This document shows, one piece after another, positions 1 through 5,219 of a stretch of DNA of 5,401 nucleotides. The translations under genes were made by a program, and so were the position numbers. The DNA comes from Candidatus Delongbacteria bacterium (GTDB lineage: Bacteria > JAGOEH01): contig JAGOEH010000213.1 of assembly GCA_017997825.1 (NCBI GenBank), positions 1 to 5,401 of the forward strand. Reading direction: 5' to 3'. The notes below the pieces were generated by a model. The model saw only the letters and a list, made by a program, of their open reading frames with translations. It was not told where the DNA came from and did not search any database. Position 1 is the stretch's first letter. Every line of letters starts with the position of its first letter.

Positions 1-1788
1 GAATGCTTCATGGTTCAGGTTGCTGGCACCGATGGCGGTCTGATACTGGTTGAGCTGGGTTTGGAGACTCGCCAGGCGGTTTTGGGTGAATGACGACATT
101 CCCGGGACGGTGATTCCCAGGCTGATGGTGACGTTGCTCTGGATATTGGAGGTAAAATTGGCGTAACTGTAGAGTTTGTTGGTGTCGGCCTGGACATGGG
201 CGTCGATCAAGGGCTGAATCTCCTGGGTTTTCTGTAGAATAGCGGCATAGGTGAACGAGTTTTCAATGATCTGACGGATATAATTCAAATAGATTGACCG
301 CAGTGAATCATTGGCGATAATCCGGCTGAAGATCGGGCGGACCGGCAAATTCGGCGGGTTGACGATGTCCAGGGTGACAGCATTCCAGTTATTGGTGGTG
401 TAAGCTCCGAATGATTCATTCAAATCCCAGGGGATGAACTTGAATAATCCGGTTTCCGGATCGTCATACAGATAATAGTTTCTGGCCGATCCCAGATAAC
501 TGTCGAAATTGGACAAAACCATATTCAGCGCCATCAGACGACAACAGTTGTCCAGGTCCAGACGCTGGGATATGATCCGGGTAAATTCCTGGTCGCTGGT
601 CTGATTGAGCAGTCCGATCATTTCGATCAGTCCGGAATAATCGTTGGCATCCTCATTGGTCTTGATTTCCAGTCCCGCTTCATAAGCGCTTTGGTCTGTC
701 CCAAGATATTCAAGAGTACATCCGTCATCTCCGGCCTTATAAAGATTGCCTCCGGGCTGGGTGAAGCGGCGTTCCAGGAAGTATTCATCGACCTCTTCCA
801 CCTGGGTATACAGGCCAATCAGATTGCCGTCGATATAGATCTCGGCATAGGCTGTTCTCGAGGCCGGCATCCATTGACGCATGATCCGGTAACTAAGTAC
901 TTCCCGCATAAAGCTTGGATCTTTGACACAGTTACTGAAATTCAGTTCGGCGATCCCATACAGAATCTGGCTTTTGTATTTGGGGAACTTGAATTTGAAG
1001 GGTTTTTTGGGAGTGCTGCGCGAGATCTGGTAGGAAGAATTACCTTTATAACGTACTCCGATACTGTCCAATACCTTGCCCTCAAACACCAGTTTGGCCG
1101 GGATATACTTCTCTCCGTTTTCATAGTAATATTCCAGCGAGTCGGACCAGCCGTCATAATAAAAACTCAGGTCATAGCGATAGACCTTGGTCGTGTCGAA
1201 CATCATGAAGCTTGAATCGATGATTTCGGTGATTTCAGTGGTATTACGGCTGCCTGGAGTTGGAGTCGTAAAGGATTGCCATTGATCGCTGCCGTCGGGG
1301 TAGCGTCCGTACGAGATATCGGTGGACTGACTGCCGAAGGTCAGGCTGTCAATGGCAACGGTATCCTGGCTGTCAACCCGGAAGAGACCGAGAAATTCTC
1401 CACCCTTACTGAGCTTGAAATTGGCGTGCAGACCCGGATCGGAATTATCACTGTCGGTCCAGATCAGCAGCCATTCTCCCGGGGCCAGGCTGGTATCCGG
1501 GAAGGCCCATTGGCAGGGATCGGCTGGCGCGTCGGTCAGATAGTATCCCTGGAGCGATAGGGTCTGGCTGCCGGCATTATAGAGCTCCACCCAGTCATCA
1601 TAGCTCTGGTCGGTCGGATCCTGCATGGTCGCTGCGTTATCGGCCATGAACTCGTTGATGACCAGACTTGAAGCGGCTTGGGCTTGAGCGACCTGCCAAA
1701 CCAGGCTAAAAGCAATTAAAATCATGATCCGTCTGAAATTCAAGGCGGTTTTTAATGAAGCCGGTCGAGTCGTTATCATACTGATCAT
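1..1788 (-). CDS. Secreted lamin-tail-domain + CotH kinase-family protein (C-terminus beyond window)
   Basis: The minus-strand frame is open from ATG at 1788 to the window edge: 596 codons, with the C-terminus missing. An in-frame TGA lies upstream with no other start between, and AAAGGG sits 9 bases before the ATG. Residues about 1-38 form a signal peptide: basic segment ending FRR, hydrophobic IMILIAFSLVWQVA, then AQAQA as likely cleavage region. Residues 41-181 match a lamin-tail domain (LVINEFMADN, DWVELYNAG, LAPGEWLLIW, ISYGRYPDG). Residues about 199-510 match the CotH kinase family (PF08757): IGVRYKGNSSY (243-253), KKPFKFKF (261-268), AYAEIYIDGNLIGLYTQVEE (313-332), LSNFDSYLG (425-433) and FIPWDLNESFG (451-461). 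Asp429 and Asp455 are the best candidates for essential acidic residues. Bacillus CotH phosphorylates spore-coat proteins; the target here is unknown. FCB proteins of this layout often end in a sorting tail, which would lie outside the window. The family call is strong; kinase activity is inferred. Confidence 0.93.
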   Translation of the reverse strand, partial: MISMITTRPASLKTALNFRRIMILIAFSLVWQVAQAQAASSLVINEFMADNAATMQDPTDQSYDDWVELYNAGSQTLSLQGYYLTDAPADPCQWAFPDTSLAPGEWLLIWTDSDNSDPGLHANFKLSKGGEFLGLFRVDSQDTVAIDSLTFGSQSTDISYGRYPDGSDQWQSFTTPTPGSRNTTEITEIIDSSFMMFDTTKVYRYDLSFYYDGWSDSLEYYYENGEKYIPAKLVFEGKVLDSIGVRYKGNSSYQISRSTPKKPFKFKFPKYKSQILYGIAELNFSNCVKDPSFMREVLSYRIMRQWMPASRTAYAEIYIDGNLIGLYTQVEEVDEYFLERRFTQPGGNLYKAGDDGCTLEYLGTDQSAYEAGLEIKTNEDANDYSGLIEMIGLLNQTSDQEFTRIISQRLDLDNCCRLMALNMVLSNFDSYLGSARNYYLYDDPETGLFKFIPWDLNESFGAYTTNNWNAVTLDIVNPPNLPVRPIFSRIIANDSLRSIYLNYIRQIIENSFTYAAILQKTQEIQPLIDAHVQADTNKLYSYANFTSNIQSNVTISLGITVPGMSSFTQNRLASLQTQLNQYQTAIGASNLNHEAF

Positions 1789-1797
1789 CGCACTATT

Positions 1798-1803
1798 CCC
1801 TTT
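1798..1803 (-). promoter_or_regulatory. Ribosome binding site of the CotH gene
   Basis: AAAGGG lies 9 bases upstream of the ATG at 1788. This spacing favours that ATG over the in-frame ATG at 1779, which would be 18 bases away. The surrounding decamer ATCAGAAAGG is identical, at the same distance from the start codon, to the leader of the arylsulfotransferase-like gene. Confidence 0.7.
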
Positions 1804-1846
1804 CTGATTGAGCCTGGAAACAATCCTGACAACCGTTATCCTTCAT

Positions 1847-1864
1847 CCGGAAGGGGCCCTCCGG
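1847..1864 (-). repeat. GC-rich inverted repeat with tetraloop
   Basis: In the minus-strand RNA sense, CCGGAGG pairs with CCTTCCGG through six Watson-Crick pairs and one G-U pair, around a four-base loop (GCCC). Its 3' half is shared with a second possible hairpin at 1840-1854 (CCTTC/GAAGG with a five-base loop), so the two cannot form together. It lies about 60 bases upstream of the CotH start. Function is unknown. Confidence 0.4.
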
Positions 1865-1870
1865 GTTGGT

Positions 1871-1885
1871 GATCGGATGCCGATC
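1871..1885 (-). repeat. Perfect inverted repeat, GATCGG / CCGATC
   Basis: The 6-bp arms at 1871-1876 and 1880-1885 are separated by three bases, giving a compact hairpin about 80 bases upstream of the CotH start codon. No T-run follows on either strand, so it is not a classical terminator. It could be an mRNA structure or an operator. Confidence 0.4.
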
Positions 1886-1978
1886 CTGTGTTCCGCAGAC
1901 CCAAACGGCCACTAATCGGTTTATCTCCAGGTTGAATTACCTGATTATACCCTCGATAACATGTTAGAACACCTGAAT

Positions 1979-3328
1979 CTATTCATGGATTGAGGAGGTT
2001 GAGGGAGTGAGTTTGGACAATCCGGAATAGTCTTTGGGATAGCGGAGTGAACGGGCAATCAGGCTTTTATAGGTATATTCCCATTGGATCTGGCCGGCGC
2101 TGTTGACTTCGAACAGGTGGCCGTTGTCCGGATCGGTGATCAGGGTATTTCCATTGGGCAGACGCTGGCAGCATCCCTGGTTGGAGGAATAGAAACTGCT
2201 ATTGCCGGTATAGCTCCAGGTGGGGGTAGTGGGTTCATAGCACTGGCCGGTGGTCCAGCGATAGGTGCCGTCCGACTGGAGAGGGAGCTGGATTTCGTAC
2301 ACTCCGGATTTGCGGCTGTTGGTGCCATTATTGAAGATCATCAGGTTGCCGGCGCCGGGGCAATCGGAGGGGATCCAGAAGGCGCAATGGGTGACACACA
2401 GATATTGAGTACCTGAGACATCATAGTTAGAGGGACATCCCCAACGGTAAAGAATATCGCCGCCTTTGCCGGATTTTCCGCCGCTGTGCGAAGCGGCTTC
2501 GGCCGTAGTGGTGCTGTGATCGATCACATAGACTTCATTCATATAATGGGAGGTGATGGCAATCTGGTCCAGCTCGGGATTGTAGCTGATCCCGTTCATG
2601 TGGAGCCAGTCGCCGCCGCCGCCCGGACCACCGCTGCCGGCCCGCAGATTAAGATCCAACAGCTCAGGGTGTTCCGCCACTACTCCGTAATTGGGTTTGG
2701 AAGAATCGTAATCCTGAACCAGGTGATCCCAGGCATGCCATTGCCAGACAATCTGGGAGGATGAGTTGACTTCGACGACATGATCCGGCCAGAGTGTGCT
2801 GCTCTGTTTACTCCCGGCCGCTTTGGCCTGAGTGGCGCTTTTGATTTCCCAGGCGATGATCAGGACATTCCCGTTCGGCATCGGCTCGATGTCATGATGA
2901 GCCAGATAGGTGGAACTCGAATAGCAATACTCCCAGACGACATTCCCGTTCCAGTCGATCTCCTGGACGTACCCGGCGCTGCCTCCACCGCCGAAGGTCG
3001 AATTGGATGCTTCGGCGGTCCTCATGATGTGCCCGTTTTCCAGCAGGTAAACCGAATACCCCCCGCTGCGGGTGTGACTCCAGGAATGGACTGTATTCCC
3101 GTTCATATCGATCAGATAGGTATAGCGAGATCCATTGGGAGCAAACAACGTGTATCCATCCGATGTCGTATCGGATAGGCCGGACTGGCCGGAGGTCGTA
3201 TCGTTATCACTCGTATCGGCCGCACTGCTTCCATTACTGCCGTTATTAGTGGGGGATTGGTTGCACAACATAGTCAAACCGGCCAGCATCAGACAAAACA
3301 TCAAACCCAGAGCGGATCGGGTGGGCAT
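1979..3328 (-). CDS. Exported arylsulfotransferase-family beta-propeller protein
   Basis: The start is chosen at 3328 (449 residues) because AAAGGA lies 9 bases upstream and a proper signal peptide then begins at residue 1. The ATG at 3358 has no such site and would add ten polar residues. The hydrophobic segment 6-21 ends at Cys22, but the lipobox (LTML-C) is non-canonical, so lipoprotein status is uncertain. Residues 23-57 are a Ser/Asn/Thr/Asp/Gly-rich linker. The rest matches bacterial arylsulfotransferases (PF05935/PF14269): blade repeats such as LIDMNGNTVHSW (72-83), EIDWNGNVVWEY (123-134) and EVNSAGQIQWEY (407-418); HHD (144-146); DWLHMNGISYNP (240-251); THCAFW (313-318); FNNGTNSR (332-339); QRLPNGNTLI (388-397). 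His243, His314 and Arg339 are likely pocket residues. Studied relatives move sulfate between phenolic compounds in the periplasm; many others remain untested. It follows the SUMF1-like gene by 34 bases, probably in the same operon. Eight cysteines follow the linker, most in the second half. Confidence 0.9.
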   Translation of the reverse strand: MPTRSALGLMFCLMLAGLTMLCNQSPTNNGSNGSSAADTSDNDTTSGQSGLSDTTSDGYTLFAPNGSRYTYLIDMNGNTVHSWSHTRSGGYSVYLLENGHIMRTAEASNSTFGGGGSAGYVQEIDWNGNVVWEYCYSSSTYLAHHDIEPMPNGNVLIIAWEIKSATQAKAAGSKQSSTLWPDHVVEVNSSSQIVWQWHAWDHLVQDYDSSKPNYGVVAEHPELLDLNLRAGSGGPGGGGDWLHMNGISYNPELDQIAITSHYMNEVYVIDHSTTTAEAASHSGGKSGKGGDILYRWGCPSNYDVSGTQYLCVTHCAFWIPSDCPGAGNLMIFNNGTNSRKSGVYEIQLPLQSDGTYRWTTGQCYEPTTPTWSYTGNSSFYSSNQGCCQRLPNGNTLITDPDNGHLFEVNSAGQIQWEYTYKSLIARSLRYPKDYSGLSKLTPSTSSIHE

Positions 3329-3337
3329 AATCGGGTT

Positions 3338-3343
3338 TCCTTT
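3338..3343 (-). promoter_or_regulatory. Ribosome binding site deciding the arylsulfotransferase-like start
   Basis: AAAGGA lies 9 bases before the ATG at 3328. The longer in-frame ATG at 3358 has only AT-rich sequence upstream, next to the stop codon of the preceding gene. This is the main reason for the shorter start. Confidence 0.7.
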
Positions 3344-3362
3344 CTGATATCGCTTCATAGAA

Positions 3363-4619
3363 TTATTTCATCACGATCATTTTTCTGACCTGGCTGAATG
3401 CATCGGTATCTAGTCGGTAGAAGTATACCCCGGATTCGAGGTCTTTGGCCTGATAAGAAATGCTATGAGTACCGGCCGCCATCAGTCGTCGGTCGATTAA
3501 ATTTTGGACGCTCGATCCCAGGATATTGTAAATGGTCAGACTGACGTGGGTTTCACCGGGCAGAGTAAACTGGATGATGGTGGTTTGATTGAACGGATTG
3601 GGGTAATTCTGAGACAAATAGTGGGTCATCATGGTCGGCACCTGTCCTTCAAGAGTGGCGGTTGTGGTGTTCCGTGCAACGGTCCTGAATCCGCAGAAAT
3701 AGATGTAGTAATCGGGCGATGTAAAGCTCCGGTTACTCGAACGCAGATACCAGGCGGAATTACCCCAGCTTCCCCCTCTGACAAAATGATAACTCTCTTC
3801 ACTCGCCCCGGTCGGATCGACCTGTTCATCACTGGTGTAATCGGCATACCAGTCGTTGATCCATTCATAGACGTTGCCGCTCATGTCATACAATCCATAA
3901 GCATTGGGTTCCAACTCCGCCACCGGATGGGTGCCGAAACCGGATATGTCGGCGCTCAGGTTCCAGGAATTACCGGACCAAACGGCATACCGGCCGATCT
4001 CCGTGCTGTCGGAGGATGAAGCCGGATAGGGATCACAATCCTTTCCCCAGTAAAAATCACCGGTCGTTCCGGCCCGGCAGGCATATTCCCATTCGGCTTC
4101 GGTCGGAAGACGATAGCCCGAAGCCTGCATATCCATGCCGATTCCCTTGACCTCGCTCCCGTTTCCCGGATGCCCCGAGATCGATTGATAGCTGTAGACC
4201 GTATCCAATCCGTCCCGCTTGCTCAACGCGTTACAATATAAAACGGCATCCGACCATTCCACGGCATATACCGGATAGCGGGCACCCACACCATGCGGAT
4301 TGCCCCAGGATGGTGCCGCATAATTGCTGTAGGCGGCATTCATCACCGTGCTGTAATCCGCCTGGGTGACCTCGGTGGTATCCATCCAGTAACTGTAAGT
4401 AAATCGAACCGAGTGAACCGGCTGTTCATCGGAGTTTCCCCGGGTCGATCCCATCTCGAAACTGCTGCTTTGAGCTGGGATCAGCTTCATCTTTTCATGG
4501 GCTGCCTGCATGATCACTGATCCGCTCAGCATGATCATGGCGATCACAACCGCCATCCGTGTTCTGATCCGAATGGAGCCGGTCACGTGTTCCCTTATCT
4601 CCGTTCTCGGTTTTTTCAT
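3363..4619 (-). CDS. Secreted SUMF1/FGE-fold protein with T9SS sorting tail
   Basis: This complete 418-residue protein starts at an ATG with AGGAG six bases upstream. Residues 1-21 are basic, 22-40 are hydrophobic, and cleavage is likely near MQAA-HE. Residues about 44-316 form a formylglycine-generating-enzyme/SUMF1 domain (PF03781): EMGS (55-58), DTTEVTQADY (80-89), GYRLPTEAEWEYACRAGT (168-185), NAYGLYDMSGNVYEW (239-253), VRGGSW (280-285), GFR (310-312). Residues about 335-418 form a T9SS type A sorting domain: QNYPNPFN (337-344), IIQFTLPG, LTIYNILG, SGVYFYRL and the final KMIVMK. In true formylglycine-generating enzymes two cysteines follow GGS(Y/F) and bind copper and substrate. Here those positions appear to be Asn287 and Leu292, so sulfatase activation is unlikely; a binding or structural role on the cell surface is more plausible. 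The tail predicts export through the outer membrane by T9SS. It is probably the first gene of an operon with the arylsulfotransferase-like gene. Confidence 0.94.
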   Translation of the reverse strand: MKKPRTEIREHVTGSIRIRTRMAVVIAMIMLSGSVIMQAAHEKMKLIPAQSSSFEMGSTRGNSDEQPVHSVRFTYSYWMDTTEVTQADYSTVMNAAYSNYAAPSWGNPHGVGARYPVYAVEWSDAVLYCNALSKRDGLDTVYSYQSISGHPGNGSEVKGIGMDMQASGYRLPTEAEWEYACRAGTTGDFYWGKDCDPYPASSSDSTEIGRYAVWSGNSWNLSADISGFGTHPVAELEPNAYGLYDMSGNVYEWINDWYADYTSDEQVDPTGASEESYHFVRGGSWGNSAWYLRSSNRSFTSPDYYIYFCGFRTVARNTTTATLEGQVPTMMTHYLSQNYPNPFNQTTIIQFTLPGETHVSLTIYNILGSSVQNLIDRRLMAAGTHSISYQAKDLESGVYFYRLDTDAFSQVRKMIVMK

Positions 4620-4625
4620 TATGGT

Positions 4626-4630
4626 CTCCT
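4626..4630 (-). promoter_or_regulatory. Ribosome binding site of the SUMF1-like gene
   Basis: A full AGGAG lies six bases upstream of the ATG at 4619. It supports this start over the internal ATG at codon 22, even though the resulting signal peptide has an unusually long basic N-terminal segment. Confidence 0.8.
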
Positions 4631-4851
4631 GCGTTGAGGGCTTAAAGCGTTTGGCTTAACAGGGTGAATAGACATAGTGATTAGACATCGCCGATCGGTT
4701 TTGGTTTATTCTTTTTTTGAGGTTCGGATTCATTTATCCTCTGAAATGATAATCGCAGGATATGTGCCATGTGTGATGGAGAATATGTGTAACTAAATAT
4801 AAAACAATAAGATAATAGTTTTGATGTTGTTGAGGTGGGTATTGGAGTTTT

Positions 4852-4884
4852 ACAAAATTGTCGAATTGGATTCGACAATTTTGT
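4852..4884. repeat. Perfect 15-bp inverted repeat with 3-base spacer
   Basis: The left arm ACAAAATTGTCGAAT (4852-4866) and right arm ATTCGACAATTTTGT (4870-4884) are exact reverse complements around TGG. On the minus strand it starts just after a TATAAT hexamer (4893-4888), where transcription of the SUMF1-like operon could begin. Position and symmetry suit an operator for a dimeric regulator or a strong 5'-end RNA hairpin. No clean T-run follows outside the stem on either strand, so a terminator is less likely. Confidence 0.75.
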
Positions 4885-4887
4885 CAG

Positions 4888-4893
4888 ATTATA
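4888..4893 (-). promoter_or_regulatory. Candidate -10 element (TATAAT) for the SUMF1-like operon
   Basis: A consensus TATAAT on the minus strand lies about 270 bases upstream of the SUMF1-like start codon, immediately before the 15-bp inverted repeat. No good -35 hexamer is visible at 16-18 bases (ATTACA occurs at about 19), so this is only a candidate. The hexamer also lies within palindrome GATTATAATC, which would equally place a -10 on the plus strand. Confidence 0.25.
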
Positions 4894-4935
4894 ATCGAAA
4901 TAGAGGGTAAGATGTAATTCGATGAAGGATTATCA

Positions 4936-4962
4936 GGGTGATTCCGAGGAATTCCATCACCC
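4936..4962. repeat. 7-bp inverted repeat, GGGTGAT / ATCACCC
   Basis: Perfect arms at 4936-4942 and 4956-4962 enclose 13 bases containing GGAATTCC, itself a palindrome. It lies in the intergenic region upstream of the candidate -10 of the SUMF1-like operon. No T-run follows on either strand, so a terminator role is not supported. Confidence 0.35.
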
Positions 4963-5108
4963 GGAGATCATGATCGTGATTGATTTCATTATCATTTGGT
5001 TCACGCTAATGGTGCGGGAATCGAATTTGATTAATTTTTAAATAGGATGGATGGATTGTAGGGGGTTTAAAGAGGATGGGTGAATAGAACCGATATGGGG
5101 GAATCCCG

Positions 5109-5138
5109 GCCGAGAGAGGGTGGGCGCCTCTCCCCGGC
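5109..5138 (-). repeat. GC-rich bulged hairpin in intergenic region
   Basis: In the minus-strand RNA sense, GCCG, one bulged G, then GGAGAGG pairs with CCTCTCTCGGC, giving 11 pairs around a seven-base loop. One pair is G-U in this sense but would be an A-C mismatch on the plus strand, so the structure is better in minus-strand RNA. It lies about 80 bases after the stop of the FlgD-Ig-like gene, beyond the putative terminator. No T-run follows, so it may be a 3'-end stabilising or backup structure. Confidence 0.4.
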
Positions 5139-5176
5139 TGGTATGTGTTGAGGTTTCGGCTAGTCGTTCAATAGTA

Positions 5177-5204
5177 TCAAAAGCCAACCCGTTTTCATGG
5201 CTTT
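5177..5204 (-). terminator. Putative intrinsic terminator of the FlgD-Ig-like gene
   Basis: Sixteen bases after the TAA at 5220, the minus strand has AAAGCCA (5204-5198), an 11-base loop, then TGGCTTT (5186-5180) running into TTTTGAT. The 7-bp stem is perfect but modest, and the T-run is short and partly within the stem. Position right after a stop codon supports the call. Confidence 0.5.
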
Positions 5205-5219
5205 CCTTCCGATTCTGAT

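Larger units (their letters stand above)
1789..1978 (-). other. Intergenic leader with several inverted repeats
   Basis: This 190-base gap between the arylsulfotransferase-like gene and the CotH gene contains no plausible ORF. It holds, in minus-strand order, a 10-bp palindrome TAACATGTTA (1966-1957), a TATAAT hexamer (1949-1944) without a convincing -35 partner, a 5-bp hairpin CAGGT/ACCTG (1943-1928), a perfect 6-bp hairpin (1885-1871), and two overlapping hairpins (1864-1847 and 1854-1840). None is followed by a T-run, so no intrinsic terminator is evident. A structured untranslated leader or a weak internal promoter region are possible readings. Confidence 0.4.
4620..5219. other. 600-base intergenic region, partly AT-rich, no convincing gene
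   Basis: The gap between the FlgD-Ig-like gene end and the SUMF1-like gene must hold the promoter of the latter. The stretch about 4680-5060 is clearly more AT-rich than the flanking genes. It contains a putative terminator near the upstream gene (5177-5204), a bulged GC-rich hairpin (5109-5138), palindrome GATCATGATC (4966-4975), a 7-bp hairpin (4936-4962), a TATAAT inside palindrome GATTATAATC (4887-4896) and a perfect 15-bp inverted repeat (4852-4884). Frames open on the minus strand at 4681-4878 and 5038-5232 start at TTG and GTG without ribosome binding sites and resemble no family I know. Confidence 0.6.

Noticed and set aside
691-1215. 174-codon plus-strand open frame inside the CotH gene
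   Set aside because: Antisense to a strongly supported LTD-CotH coding sequence; the product resembles no family and is a shadow frame. The same applies to plus-strand frames at 1276-1560 and 1352-1543 and the out-of-frame minus frames at 15-197, 627-818 and 942-1157.
1944-1949. TATAAT as a dedicated promoter of the CotH gene
   Set aside because: No -35-like hexamer at 16-18 bases and it begins only 30 bases after the preceding stop codon; kept only as a remark in the intergenic entry.
2084-3347. Plus-strand frames antisense to the arylsulfotransferase-like gene (2084-2416, 2486-2764, 2780-3178, 3135-3347)
   Set aside because: They lie opposite conserved family motifs on the minus strand and show no recognisable domain; low-complexity Gly/Ala/Ile composition is typical of shadow frames. 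The minus frame at 2140-2328 is likewise out of frame within the gene.
3329-3358. Longer start (ATG at 3358) for the arylsulfotransferase-like gene
   Set aside because: No ribosome binding site upstream, and ten polar residues would precede the signal peptide; the ATG at 3328 has AAAGGA at 9 bases.
3504-4520. Frames overlapping the SUMF1-like gene (plus 3504-4019 and 4293-4520, minus 3629-3868)
   Set aside because: The minus-strand SUMF1 plus T9SS-tail reading is continuous and motif-rich; these have no family resemblance.
3363-4619. Calling the SUMF1-like protein a sulfatase-activating formylglycine-generating enzyme
   Set aside because: The cysteine pair after the GGS motif is absent and no sulfatase gene is visible.
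4681-4878. 65-codon minus-strand frame in the intergenic region
   Set aside because: Starts at a TTG inside the 15-bp inverted repeat, has no ribosome binding site, and its composition (Ser, Pro, Lys) looks like translated AT-rich noncoding DNA.
4662-5088. Direct repeat GGGTGAATAGA at 4662-4672 and 5078-5088
   Set aside because: Eleven bases in a 600-base AT-rich gap is near what chance can give, and there is no further similarity around either copy or any transposon feature.
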